From Gautieria morchelliformis (lineage: Eukaryota; Basidiomycota; Agaricomycetes; Gomphales; Gomphaceae), in NCBI GenBank assembly GCA_015179125.1, contig WHVA01000391.1:1-64000 (forward strand): DNA of 64,000 nucleotides. The letters are read 5' to 3'. The notes beneath the pieces are model-generated. The model was not told where the DNA came from. It saw only the letters and a program-made list of their open reading frames with translations, and did not search any database. A program made the position numbers and the translations under genes. Positions within the stretch are counted from its first letter, which is position 1; each line of letters begins with the position of its first letter. This document shows positions 21,873-33,734 of this stretch, piece by piece.

Positions 21873-24800
21873 AAACGACCAACGAATCTACAATTTGAGA
21901 ATCAGACAACAAAATGTAAACAAATCACTCACGGCAACGGCGGAAATGCCAGCTAAGTGCTCACCTGATCATTATGACATCATTGTTATCCAAGAACCGT
22001 ACATTGAATTCCTGGGAAATTCTAGGGCCACACATAGCTGGTACTCAGTGTACCTGGAGACACACTACCAGAGCAGAGGGGCAAGAACAAGATCGATGAT
22101 ATTAATAAACAAAAAGATAGCGACGAGCGCATGGGGGACAATGAACGTCGGGTCACCAGACATCACGGCAATAAGGATCAAGACAAATACGGGTAATTTC
22201 CTAATCTACAACATATACGAAGACTGCACGTGATCAGACAGCATTAGGGCAGTGCGAAAACACGTACAAGAAAAAGCAGCGGAAGGAGTCACACAGGGAT
22301 GGGAAGCAGAGGGAATGCTGTGGCTGGGGGATTTCAACAGACACCACCCCCTGTGGGACAAGCTCTGCAATTCGCATCTGTTCACCAGGGCCAACCTCGA
22401 CGAGGCACAGGTACTCTTGGATGCCATGGCGGAACACAACATGCATATGGCATTACCCAAGGGTATACCGACACTCAAAGCGATGGCCACGGGGAACCAT
22501 ACCAGAACAGATAACGTGTTTGCATCAAATCAGTTGATAGAGAGGCTAATCACTTGCACAACAGTACCAGAAGAACATCCGCCAAAAAGCGATCATTATC
22601 CCATAGACACCAGAATAGATCTTACAGTCGAAGCCAACACACACAGCCCGAAGCACAATTACAGGCAGGTGGACTGGAAAGCGTACAACAAAGCGCTGGA
22701 AACAAGACTAGAGCAACTTATAGAAGATCCCATCCCGACAAACCAGACGCAGTTTCACCTTCGCCTAGAAGCGCTCTTCACAGCGATCCAGGACACCACA
22801 GAGGAACTGATACCGAGGAGCAAACCTTCGCCATACGTAAAGCGCTGGTGGTCGCTGCAGCTGACACAGAAGAGGAAGGAAACGAGGTGACTGGGGAGAA
22901 GGGCCTACGCAGCAAGGAACGACCCAACACACCCCTCACACGAAGAGCACAGACGAGCCAGAAACAGCTACGCCGAGGCAATAGACGAATCGAAGAAGGA
23001 ACATTGGGCCGATTTCCTCGCGAACATAGACCAGAAAACGGTGTGGACGGCACACAGGTACGCCTCAGCAGGCACATCAGATGGGGGGCTGGCGAGGGCG
23101 CCGACGATGGTAGCACAAAGGAGGAACGGCACGAGAGAGGTGGCAGAAACGAACGAACAGAAGACAAACATGCTCTTCGACACATTTTTCCCCAGAACAA
23201 GTGAAGCGCCAGAGCAGATCCCGACAGATTACGAGTACCCGACACCGGCATTCAAGTATCAGCTGGTAACTGATGGACAGATACGGAGAGCAGTAGACAA
23301 GCTCAATAGGTTCAAAGCGCCAGGGGAAAACGGTATCCCAAATGAACTTATAAAGCAGTGTATTACCGTGCTCTTACCCTACATAGGCCCCCTCTTCCGA
23401 GCAACATTCGACCTCGAAGTGTACCCAGCCGTATGGAGGGACTCCATCACAAAAGTCCTGCGAAAACCAGGGAAAGCAGATTACACGGCCCCAGGCGCAT
23501 ACAGGCCGATCGCTTTGCTCGACACATTAGGCAAAGTGTTATCAGTGTGCGTAGCAGAAGACATTGTGAAAATGGCAGAAAAGCACCGATTACTGCCTGA
23601 CAATCACTTCGGATGTAGGCCAGGCAGGACAACAACCGACGCCATACACTTCGTGGTAGGACAAGCAAAGGATGCTTGGAGGAGAGGGAGAGTGCTAGGG
23701 GTGCTATACCTGGACATAAAGGGGGCTTTTCCCCGCATCGTGCTGGAAAGACTGACCCAGAACATGCGCAGGAGAGGAGTACCATGCGAGTACACAGATT
23801 GGATATGCAGAAAGGTCCAGAACAGACTCACAGTCGTCAGCATGGACGACTACACGTCAGCGACCAGACCCATAGAACGAGGCATGGATCAGGGCTGTCC
23901 CCTCTCGGCGATCGCCTATCAATTCTACAACGCAGACCTGATAGACATCGCGCAGAAAAAGAGAGGGGAGGGCTGTGTGGGATTCGTCGATGACACGACC
24001 CTAACAGCGGAAGGGAAGGACTTACCGGAGGCATTTAGAAAGTTGACAGACATGATGGAAAGGCCCGGGGGAGCATACGACTGGGCGGGGCAACATCAAT
24101 GCCAGTTCGCGGTGGAGAAATTTGGGTTAATGGGGCTTACCAGAAGAAGAGAGAAAGACCCAGCAAAGCCGAGAAAAACCAGGCCGACGGCGAGACCATC
24201 CATAAAAATAGGGAGACACGAAGTGCAGCCCGTGGTGACACATAAATTCCTGGGGGTGATAATGGACCAGGAACTGAGGTTCAAAGAGCATGTCAACTAC
24301 GCTCTAAAAAAGGGGGAAGCATACGTCGGACAGTACAAAAGGCTAGCGAAACCATCAAAGGGAATACTAGCTAAGTACATGCGGACATACTACCTAACAG
24401 TTGTGATACCGAGAATGTTGTATGCCGCTGATGTATTCCTCACGCCAGCAACGAGCAGAACCAAAGGTACCAAGGGCTTCGTGAACAAGCTGGCAAGGAT
24501 CCAGAGACAAGTAGCGCTAGATATCACAGGCGCGCTCAGAACCATGGCCACTGACACACTCGATGCACACGCCAACCTCTTACCATTCCCATTGCTAGTG
24601 ACCAAAACAATACATAGAGCCGCAGTACGCCTGGCGTGTTTGCCTCAAGAACACCCGCTAGCAGAGAGAATAAGGAAGGCGGCAAAGAGGTACGTCAAGA
24701 GACATAGATCCCCCCTACATGAGATGATGCACGCGTTCGAGATAAACCCAGATGCGATGGAAAAGATCCACACGGTGATATTCGGGCCCAAATGGGCTCC

Positions 24801-25853
24801 GGCGTTCAGCGTGAGGATCCCTCTGACCAAAAAAAAGCTAAGGAAGAAATAGAGGCGGATGGAACAGGGGTGGTGGTGTACACAGACAGGTCGTGCATAG
24901 AGGGCGGAGTAGGGGCAGCCGCCGTGATGTACAGAAACGGAAGGGAGTGCAAGACGGCCAGACTGCACATGGGCACAGAGGGCGAGCACACCATATTCGA
25001 AGTGGAGTTAGCGGGCGCAGCCTTAGGAGCCAAGATGCTGAACACAGAGCGGGGCGGGAAGTACACGATAGCCCTGGACAACCAAGCAGCCATACAGACA
25101 ACTAGGAAGGAGCGCGCAATCCCAGGTCAATACCTTGTCAACGCAGTCCATGAGCAAATTCAAAACGTGGTACAACAGCAACCGGGGGTCAAGGTTATCA
25201 TGAGGTGGGTACCGGGGCACGAAGGGATAGCAGGGAATGAGAGAGCGGATGAGGAGGCGAAGAGGGCGGCAAAAGGGGAAAGCAGCGAGGAGAGAGACAT
25301 ACCGATTGAGTGTTGGGGAACGATGCCAACAAGCAGAGCAGCGGAGATCCAGAGGCTCAACACGAGCCTGAAGCAGAGAGCGAGAGAAATCTTCGCTAAG
25401 TCACCCAGAGCTATGCGAGCACATGAGATTGACCCAACCATGCCATCAACAGCTTTTGCGAAAGTCACAAAGAACATGCCGCATAAGCAAGCCAGCCTAC
25501 TAGTGCAGCTAAGGACGGGACACATACCACTGAACAAATACCTACACAAGATAGGAAAGGCAGAGTCGCCCCTGTGCCCGGCATGCAGGAGTGCACAGGA
25601 GACAGTACACCACTTCCTATTCCAGTGCCAGGCATACAATAAGCAGAGGGAGAGGCTGGAGAAAAAGTTGAGAAGGGGTGCAAAATCCACAAGAACACTA
25701 TTGGGAGGGCACAAGGCACTAGAACATTTATTCGGGTACATACAGGACACGAAGTGATTCGAAAACCAGTATGGAAACGTCGAACTACCACCGGCGAAAG
25801 AGGACAAGGGGAAAAGAAAAAGCGGCAGACGGCGCAAGGAGAGAAGACGCTAA
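21865..25853 (+). pseudogene. LINE B ORF2, endonuclease-RT-RNase H, at least four lesions
   Basis: Starts at ATG 21865. Endonuclease motifs QEPYI, WLGDFNRHH and KSDHYPID are present. The RT domain is complete, with RGMDQGCPLSA and FVDD (about 23985), and RNase H begins VVYTDRSC near 24875. Lesions are TGA at 22231-22233, TGA at 22888-22890, a slip in an A8 run at 24829-24836 (the RNase H frame lies two bases away), and TGA at 25755-25757 before a Lys/Arg-rich tail that ends at TAA 25851-25853. B keeps the stretch deleted from A near 16795, so the pair lets each lesion be polarised. Confidence 0.87.
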
Positions 25854-26022
25854 ATTTACACCTCGCCCACAAAGGCACGGACACGCTCGGGGCCAAGCCC
25901 CTTGAGCACAAGCAGAGAACAGAGGTCTAAAGGAGAGAAGGGGAAAACACAAAGAGGAAACTGTACATACCGTCTTACATAGGGTGCTGCCCCAAAAGAC
26001 GTAAAATGGAAAAAAAAAAAAA

Positions 26023-26260
26023 AACACTGCAATCTCTCAACCAGTGGGAGGTTGTAATGGGAAGATTTCCCAGTCCAACACATGCTGATTCAAAGGCTCC
26101 TACCGATGAGGAGCTAGAGCTAGAAGAAGCTTGGGCACTCAGGAAGGAGCATGCGTATACAGAAATTGATCTGCGTATTGAAGAACAGCAATGGATGGCG
26201 TGCCCACTCAAATTGACCCGATCACATCCCCCGACTCCCCCGATGTCACAGGGACACATA
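26023..26260 (+). repeat. Copia gag fragment, right arm of the foldback
   Basis: A fossil fragment in the opposite orientation to 19776-19963. It encodes LQSLNQWEVVMGRFPSPT and continues further into gag (ALRKEHAYTEI) than the left arm does. It begins inside the 3' target duplication of LINE B. Confidence 0.55.
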
Positions 26261-27288
26261 TCACGTGTTACCACGACTTACAACACCCAAAACACTATCC
26301 AAGAACACCGAGCCCATCCCGAATCACGCGCCTTCTATCAGTCACGTGACCCAATCAAGGGACACGACACGTCGAGCCGACCCTGCCTATACCCAGACTA
26401 TGCCCCCTATCCTTCACTAAACTTCCGTTCCCGCATCCTACTTTACACTCCATCTCCAAGCCCAACCTATTCAACACACGTCGTCACTCCTATCGTTACA
26501 TGTGCGCCGCTCGCCCCATTCCATCATCCCTTTAGTATCACATCACCAATCCCTTGACCGCCAAGTGCCACCAGTAACTAATAAATACGTAGCCCCATGT
26601 ACAACGAAACAGTAGTGAAATAACACATCGTTTCACATATCATTCAGTAGTAGATTTTCCAGTCGGCACTATTCATAAGACACGCATACCCACTGTGCGC
26701 GCAGATACTCCTGTCTACTTCAAAGCTTACTCGATTTATCTCATAATTAAGAGATTAAATCACATCGTCTTAAAATCACATTCCTAGTATAAAACCACAC
26801 CACGCGCCAACAATACCTGGTGGATTTTCCACTGGAGTTTGGTGCAGTTCTTTTCCGCATGGTCCCCTCTTTTGGCGTCCCGGCTCAGGCTAGGGCGGGT
26901 GTTTATACGGGACTTGGAAAACACCATCCATTATCCTGATGAAGGATGTCATGCAGTCGTGTGAGTGGGTTGAGTAGTTTGGATCTGTAGGTCTAAGATA
27001 GGATAAGGATCGTAATTGATTCGATGATCAGCAGCGACCGAATACATAAACAGACAGCCAGGTATTCTAATAATACTCGGTTAGTATTGTGTGCTAGATC
27101 CTTTCTCCTTTGTCCACCTGCTGTACCTCTTCCTCGTCTTGCGAATTGAATTGCCGGGTCGCGTCATCGCACCGAAGTGCTGAGCCGTGCCGCGTCAGAT
27201 CCTTAGATTCCAACAGGATCCCCATTGACACAATCGTGTCAGCACGCCAGATTATTGTAACAGTATTCAAAACGAACCAAAGCATGTA
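26261..27288. other. No gene recognised
   Basis: About 1 kb, AT-richer toward 26600-26800. The gag-side frame stays open to about 26557 but shows no motif after 26260. GTAGATTTTCCAGTCGG near 26650 and GTGGATTTTCCACTGGAG near 26820 are partial repeats. The 3' UTR of the MFS gene on the minus strand should lie at its right side. Confidence 0.45.
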
Positions 27289-29040
27289 TCAAACACGCAT
27301 GGTCATTTTCCGTCTCGCCTGCATAAACCGCGATACAACAAGAAGCAGTAGACCAGCCAAGATGATAGTCTGTGTAGGAGATAGCATGACCCCCAGATGT
27401 TAAGAATACGAATAACACAAGGAAGTGGCTGGCGACTTACGCCGTTGAATATAATCGGCCTGAGCCAATGGTTTTGATTCGTGAGCAAGGCACCAGAGAT
27501 AGGAGGACCTAACAAGTAGGCGAAGGATGACACAAAAAAACCAAGCCCCATTCGTACACTTGAAAACAATATCAGTGTCTTCCTGCTATTGCCCGGCTAG
27601 GCAATGCGCTCATTACCCTATTTCATCCACGTCCGAAGCGAAAGCAGCAATGACGGGAGAAAATAATGACAGTACTGAATTTTCCGCTCAACGTCTATCA
27701 TGGATGCTGGAAAGAGCACGGACCTGCCCCGGAGAAGAATCCATATAAAATGGCAAAAGCAGTTACTCCTCCGACGTTTGTGATGCCAAATAGGGAAAAG
27801 GCCAACCCAGCCGTCCCCAAAGTCACGAAGATGAGTGTATTCAAGAGCCCAACCTGTTCGGCAAGAAGATTAGGAATTATTCTTCCAAATATCGATGCGC
27901 CATTTTGAATTGTAAGCTGGTCCATCACATAGACGATCAATATTAGGTCAAGAATAGAATATACAGCACTGACGGTGTAGAATGCAAAGTTTGGAGATAT
28001 ACCCTTCAAAACTGTAAAAAGCTGCAAGTAGAAATCTCCGGACAGATGAATGGCGATTCCATGACATCTCTGAAGCATTCAAGACTTACAGGGAAAGAAC
28101 AATCCCAAAACAACTAGGACGCCCCTAGGATAATGCCATGAGACATAATAATCTTGGCTGATTCCCGATACTCACCCAATAACCATTAGGATGAAAGGTG
28201 AATCTCGCAAGATTTGTTGGACATTTGACTTAGGCTTCTCGAGTTGATTCTTATCAGATGGATGTCGGCCGCTCATCAGTAGGTTTGCCATGATTAACAA
28301 CCCTAAATTCAGGAACGCCGATGCACGTACTCCCCAGGCAAATCCGACCGGACCATGAAAAAGATGATTGAGCATGATAGGATACACAATGCCACCAACA
28401 GAGGAGCCTAGGTATCCATGAGCACAAACGTCCTCTTCCCATACGGTGGGCACACCAGTGATCACAAAACCCATTGCCAAGGCACGCCTAGCCCGCCAGT
28501 GATGAGTTTGTACGACCATGGAAGGTAAGTAGATTAGACCTGAACCTAAACCCACGCCGACACCTTGCGTTAGGAAAATTTGGTAGTAACGATCGATATG
28601 TGCGAAAGATAGCACGAAAAGACTGCATGCAAATAAATAAATAAATATGAATATGAAAGGGAAGGGAATAAACCTGGAGATGTTAATGAAAGATCCTGCA
28701 AGGATAATGTGTCGGAAATACCCCTTATCAACGAGCTTTCCGGCAGGGAGACCCATAGCGACGAAGATAAATAGATGAACAGAACCGATCCAACTTATAT
28801 TCGACGATGATGACGTTCCCGCACGAGTGTATAGATCCTGGTACACCCCAAAGGAGGACGCATACCCGAATGTTGCAAATAATGCCAGCCACCTACGTTG
28901 GGTTCAACCAGTGTATAAGATACTGAGAATAAACACACATACCCGCCCAGGAGGGTACACCATGCCCTTGCCCCACCATCGCGAGGCTCTGAAGTGCCCT
29001 GGCCGGTTGTCAGAGAATCATCCGAGTGGTTTGCGTGCAT
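27289..29040 (-). CDS. MFS transporter, monocarboxylate porter-like (MCT/SLC16-type), 10 exons, 420 aa
   Basis: Predicted plasma-membrane carrier for monocarboxylate-type solutes. Exons on the minus strand: 29040-28943, 28892-28674, 28622-28456, 28407-28176, 28124-28090, 28035-27974, 27916-27724, 27674-27617, 27558-27441, 27369-27289. They sum to 1263 nt, all with GT-AG introns of 48-71 nt, and no stop inside. The family signature DGGARAW opens the first membrane helix, followed by GVYQDLYTR. GSGLIYLP and a loop before the second six-helix half follow. The length suits a 12-helix MFS. Introns 28455-28408 and 27973-27917 are multiples of three without stops, so a naive ORF reader would retain them; the paralogue at 48444-50217 supports removing them. 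Substrate is unknown. Confidence 0.88.
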
Positions 29041-29284
29041 ATGGGAGGGTCTGTTTCGACTCTCGAATTTATGGTGAATCAGGTATGCGAAGGGCTATTT
29101 TATACGATGGTCTAGGACAGTTGGTTGTTGTTAGTGATTTCTGGGCTCGTCGGGCTCGAAAAAAACTGGCCTCGGCCTGATGAAGCTAGGGACACTTCAA
29201 TTTCCGTCCTGACCCTAGATGAAAGTCGGGTCAGAACGACTAGGTATCATGCGGCCGGATTCAGTTGAAGAACGAACTATATCA

Positions 29285-29670
29285 TTAAACCGCCTCACTT
29301 GGTCGCCATCCGCTCAGGTCAGGCCTAGCACAAACTCGGGCCTGCGGGCGCGGGAACTCGTTGAAGGGGATTCCAGTTTAGAGGAGTTAGGGTTGGGGTT
29401 GGGGGTGGGGGTTTAGGTTGGTGCGCTGGCTCAACGAATGTGGTGAAGCAGATCTGAGCGTTAGCTCAGAGGGTGCGCGGAGAATGGGCTCGCCGCTTGG
29501 CTCTCGAGTCTGCGCGGCTTTGCTTCACCGCAGTCCGTTTTGTATGATTGCTGCCGTCCTAATTACATTGGAGCTAAAGGGCGCGCAAGAAGGTTTCCGC
29601 TCTGATAGTAATTCTTTACCTTCGGGGCTAGAAAGTATCTCTCGGCATGTACCCCGCTATTACGTAATCC
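29285..29670. repeat. Dispersed repeat R, copy 3, with a telomere-like insert
   Basis: Colinear with 2475-2860. Between CCAGTTT (ends about 29379) and GCTGGCTCAAC (starts about 29424) it has some 44 extra bases, including GTTAGGGTTGGGG and runs of GGGGGT and TTTAGG. These resemble degenerate TTAGGG telomeric repeats. The other two copies lack the insert. Confidence 0.65.
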
Positions 29671-30224
29671 ACGAGTTACATTGGTCTTATACCACTGCTC
29701 ACAAGCCGATGGCATGCCAGCAGGTCTATGCTGTTATATGGACTTGTATGAATCTCAGACGCCAATCATTTCTGCAAGTGGAGGTTCTTTCAAGAGACTT
29801 TGGATAACACCAGGACTCCAAGCTTCAGATTGGTTGACCCTGGACGACTCGGATCTACTGCGGCGACTATTTTTATTTTTATTTTTCCTTTTTTTTATCT
29901 ACTGCAGAGACTGGCCCCTGAAGGGACCTCCAGTTCACCGAGGTGATTTCGGTACTGAACTCGGCCACACGCAAAACCACAGGCCAGGTTCCATATAGTC
30001 CGGCGTTTTACTTGTTCCGAAAGCGTTCTCGAGTTGGGGAGATGTGCGACAGAACTTCAAAGAGAACTCACTGGCGGTTGACTGCCAGTGTCTTATCCAG
30101 TCAGGCAAGAATTCGAAAGTTGGCTTGGGTCAAGCTCCTCCTAAAATTACTGATGCAGGCCGACTCGAAGATACTTTGGTCGATTCGCGGATTGACGTGA
30201 ATTACTAGCTTGAATTTGTTTACA
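29671..30224. other. No gene recognised
   Basis: Only short frames, and a T-rich tract at 29870-29896. Nothing on either strand resembles a known protein. Confidence 0.45.
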
Positions 30225-30710
30225 GTACTTCTGCGGTGATGCCCCGTACGAGACGACTGAGATTATTGCCTTCTGCATATACGAGTAGGAGGTAGTAACC
30301 AATCCACTGCCAGCTGGGGTTCAAAGTGAATATGGGGTTAGTACTTCTGTGGATTGCCGTCACACATTCTGGCTCGTTGCCCAGCTCGATAGAAATAAGG
30401 TTCGACATTGCTTTGGCGGCTTGCTGGACCGCCCCAGGGTGTTTGCTTCATTGTTGAGTCGACGATTTAGTCCTGGGGTGACATCACCACTAAGCTGGGA
30501 AGCTTTGGTGAAGAAAGATGGCCCATAGGTGAAAGCATTTGGAGCTGAATGCGGGTTTGGGACTGTATAGTGAACTGCAATTGGCTTGCTAGCATTGTAA
30601 GTGGCTCGATCTCTGAAGAATACCAGTGTTAAGGTCACCGCATTTTTCTTGCTGCAATTTGGCGAGCTCCGTCTGTCATAAAAGGGTGCTAGTAAGCTCA
30701 TAACTGCCAC
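30225..30710 (-). pseudogene. Glycoside hydrolase family 79-like fragment
   Basis: GH79 enzymes cleave glucuronides; fungal members are usually secreted. On the minus strand DRATYNAS, then AFTYGPSFF, VTPGLNRRLNN, and ISIELGNEPE occur in the family's order. The NEP triplet in ELGNEPE is the clan GH-A acid/base motif. NPSWQW follows after a short gap. The segments lie in two frames between about 30710 and 30225, and neither the N-terminal region nor the second catalytic Glu region was found, so this is a relic of roughly 150 codons. Recognition is from memory of motif spacing. Another GH-A relative is possible. Confidence 0.5.
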
Positions 30711-30762
30711 TACACACCCAGACGAAATATCCCATCACCGCATATACCCTATCCCACGCCGC

Positions 30763-31140
30763 CTACTCACCCCACATGAATAAACCAAGCCCACCCGAGC
30801 CCACACACGTCCGCACGACACACCTCGACAATTCCATCGCCCCGCAGGCATGATCCTGATCCAGTACCCGTGGATCCATCCCAACCCGAGACGATGCCCG
30901 AGTCCGAGGCATGCTGACCCACGGAGCGATCAGACGTTTTACCACTTGCATACATTCCTTCCATGTTTCCTTCTTTCCTTCTAACCACAACCCATGTTTC
31001 TGATACGTATGACTACCTACATTCCCCCCCATTCGATAGACTATCCTCTTAGTTACCGGTGCCTCCGGACCACCGTACCCCCGAGTCCAGACATTAGAGT
31101 CGAACCACACATCTCCCCTCCGCTCTTCGCACCGCAGCAC
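30763..31140 (-). CDS. Hypothetical ORF, 125 aa
   Basis: An open frame on the minus strand with ordinary amino-acid composition (SNVWTRGYGG, YRMGGNVGSH, KHGLWLEGKK). It ends at a TAG about 50 bp before the GH79-like fragment. I recognise no domain, and no intron borders could be tied to it. It may be an exon of the neighbouring glycosidase relic, or chance. Confidence 0.25.
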   Translation of the reverse strand: MLRCEERRGDVWFDSNVWTRGYGGPEAPVTKRIVYRMGGNVGSHTYQKHGLWLEGKKETWKECMQVVKRLIAPWVSMPRTRASSRVGMDPRVLDQDHACGAMELSRCVVRTCVGSGGLGLFMWGE

Positions 31141-31805
31141 ACCTCGTAGCTAGATAAATAGCTCAGCTTGTATATCTAAATCCCCCAGTCAATCAGAACT
31201 CACTTTGAGCCATATTGGTATTTCGCGACGCACAAGTACTGCGTAGTTATTGCTGAAGGAGATACACACATTGTGTTCTCCCTAAATCTTCGCCTCTATA
31301 ATTCTACTCGATTCGACTTCGAGTAGAAGTCTGAATCCTACTCACTATTCAACCTACTATCAACCACTCTTAGTCTTTCACACCGTCGAGCTCCGACTGA
31401 AGCCGGATGGGCAGACGCGTTAGGTGGATAGTGACATAATGCCTATTCCAATACTACGCAGTCAGGGCAATAGTCGCGAGCCTCATCCGTCCGAATCGGT
31501 AGTGCTCACGTCACGTGACCAACTCGTGAGACGCGTGCTCTGTTTGTTGTTTCTAACTTGCATAATGATGACGACTCTCGATTCGACTGGACTGAGGCAC
31601 GTTTCGGGGAGTGCTAAACCATGTTGATACTCTACTAACACACACTTCCAGATCCGTCTGTGCGTACATCGGATGCTCAAGGGCGAGAAACGATGCCTCT
31701 TCCGTGCGAATGTTTCGACGTGATCTGCGGTAACTGTACAGGAGGGTAAGTTGACTTGCATATCATCGTCACGCTCTAATACTTCCATCCAGGCTCATAG
31801 CCCTC
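31141..31805. other. No gene recognised
   Basis: Mixed composition with a short inverted motif (CTACTCGATTCGACTTCGAGTAG, about 31305-31327). Frames are short. No recognisable feature. Confidence 0.4.
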
Positions 31806-31995
31806 ATGCACGTGTACCGTAGTGAAAGGCGAGATGCACGTGCACCGTACTGACAGGCAGGATATAGTGCACTTGAACCGTACTGAGAGGATGCCTATGG
31901 TGCACGTGCATCTTCCTGAGAAGCGGGATACGGTCCGCGTGCACCGTATGTAGAGGCGTAAACACGGTCGGCGGCCACCGTATGTGGACGCGAGG
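31806..31995. repeat. Degenerate minisatellite
   Basis: About five copies of a 35-42 bp unit built on TGCACGTGCACCGTA followed by CTGAGAGGC. The unit contains the palindrome TGCACGTGCA. Copies differ by substitutions and small indels. A second small tandem (TTGTACATGTAATTTACAGC, two copies and a part) lies at 32045-32105. Confidence 0.55.
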
Positions 31996-32192
31996 GGACG
32001 GTTGAAGCAAATGTGCAGGTGTAGGAATAGGCGTCTGCATTGAACAAGCATGTAATTTACAGCAGGTTGTACATGTAATTTACAGCGGGGGTTGTACATG
32101 TTTCCAACAGCTGGCGTCTGACTGCTATCCGCTGCCGCGACGGCACCTCGCGCCCCGATCTGCATCGTCGTGGTACTAGCCGCGCCGTTTCT

Positions 32193-32250
32193 GCTTGCGC
32201 TGGGCCTGCCGTTTCAGCATGCACAGCAGAAACGGCACGCCAGCGCAAGC
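32193..32250. repeat. Imperfect hairpin, about 24-bp arms
   Basis: GCTTGCGCTGG..CCGTTTC pairs with GAAACGG..CCAGCGCAAGC around a 10-14 nt centre (AGCATGCACAGCA). It lies 170 bp before the first direct repeat that flanks the large palindrome. Confidence 0.55.
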
Positions 32251-32415
32251 GTGAAAAGGAAATGCGGCAGTGGCAGGACTAGGCTCGCTGGCCGCCCAGG
32301 GACCCAAGCCAACAGCGCAGCACCCACCAGACGACACCAACGACGCCACGAACCTGGATGCAAGGGGTAAGACGAGGTTCAAGGCGTCTCCATGGGAAGG
32401 ATGGAGTATTATGAG

Positions 32416-32859
32416 GTAGAAATTAAAGGGATCGAAGTTGAAGCAAGCCGACAGGAGCGCGAGGAAGGCGGGAAGCAGCGCCAACAATGGGCGAGAAACG
32501 ATGGGGAATAACGGCATATACGGACATAATGGAGTGGCAACACGACGGTCGCTGTGTTCTTCAGTAGGGGGTCCTGCTCGGCGGGTGAGGACGCAGCCTT
32601 CCGCCACGGACCCGCGCGAGGGGCCGTGGCGGAAGGCTGCGTCCACAGCCGCCGAGAAGGACCCCCTACTGAAGAACACAGCGACCGTCGTGTTGCCATC
32701 CATGTTTATCACGACGACACGGATCGGGGCGAGAGGCCGTCGCGGCAGGGTGCGCCCCCGCCCGACCAGGAGGAGGTCCCGCTGCAGGATCAACAGACCC
32801 TCGGGCTGGTAGTAGAAATTAAAGTGATCCAAGTTGGAAGCAAGCCGACAGGAGCGCGA
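32416..32859. repeat. 444-bp unit: 47-bp direct repeats around a 164-bp palindrome
   Basis: Direct repeats 32416-32462 and 32812-32859 share GTAGAAATTAAAG, AAGCAAGCCGACAGGAGCGC and the spacing between. Between them, 32535-32609 and 32624-32698 form 75-bp inverted arms with only about three mismatches and a 14-nt loop. Flanking direct repeats plus a central palindrome could be a compact mobile element, or the trace of slippage at a cruciform. No coding content is credible. Confidence 0.7.
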
Positions 32860-33734
32860 TAACGAGATCGAAAGGCAGCGAGGGGGATGTAAGTCACGGT
32901 CAACCACCGAGCTCGCCTCTACAGTAGACACTAGACTGGCTGTGACGTGAGGCTTCAGGAACGATGTGGGGTCAACGACGACACGGCTCTGAGATGGGAG
33001 GCGTATTTGAAAAGATAAGGGCCGAGATGAGATGGGTGACATGCCGTCAATGAGACCAGATGCACAGCCAGCCAGGCGCCACCCCAACAGGCAAATGGTC
33101 GCTGCCCTGTGTCTCGGTTTGCTGGAGCGGACATGCATACAAGACCGGTGTCGAGATGTACGCCATACCCGGGGCATCGGGGCGTGGTTGTATAGGCTGA
33201 ACTGCACGGTAAGCGGAGCGGGCTGTGGGACGACGACGGGAATATTAGAGAGAGTCAAGACAGACGAGGATGGAGTCACGCACTAGGAGCACGAGGCTAC
33301 CAGAGAGATGGAGCTGGGGTGCCGAGATCGGGGACAAAGAGGCATAGATCGAGGCCGTGCGGGTGGGCAGACAGAGGATACATAGAAATAGAGCGTGTCA
33401 CTCAGAGGATGATATGAGCGCTACACGAAGACAGACACACCTAGAAGCCGACGCAGAAAGACGGTGTATATCAGCGCACTGATATCTGGGTGCTAGCTTA
33501 GGCCTGGCAAAGTTGTGAATAGTCAGGTGGCAGGAATGGCCCACAGCTTCCAGCTCGTGCGAACACGGCACTCATTCTCACAGCGCCACATACATTCCGG
33601 CCACCCGATGGAAGTTTACTTGGGGTGGTCGCGCATCCACTCGATCCCGCTACGTGTGGGTATACAGGGGCTCAGTGCAGACGCCATGAAGCCCACGTAC
33701 TCTCGTCTCATCGTGGTCAACCCTTCCACCATCA
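32860..33734. other. No gene recognised
   Basis: GC-moderate sequence with only short frames on the plus strand. On the minus strand a long frame runs through the palindrome to 33279, but it has no domain. Confidence 0.4.

Larger units (their letters stand above)
19964..26022 (+). mobile_element. LINE B, same family as LINE A, full length, 12-bp target duplication
   Basis: About 6.06 kb, colinear with LINE A from its first bases (GGAGCTTTCTCATGCC against GAACTTTTCTCACGCTC) to the shared 3' end GCCCCAAAAGACG and an A-rich tail. Flanks are AACGCTGCAATC (19952-19963) and AACACTGCAATC (26023-26034), 11 of 12 identical. It carries more lesions than A and is therefore probably older, or under faster decay. 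It sits at the loop edge of a pre-existing inverted pair of copia gag fragments. Confidence 0.87.

Noticed and set aside
32176-33279. 367-codon minus-strand frame
   Set aside because: It runs straight through the 164-bp palindrome and its direct repeats, has no domain, and its composition follows the DNA.
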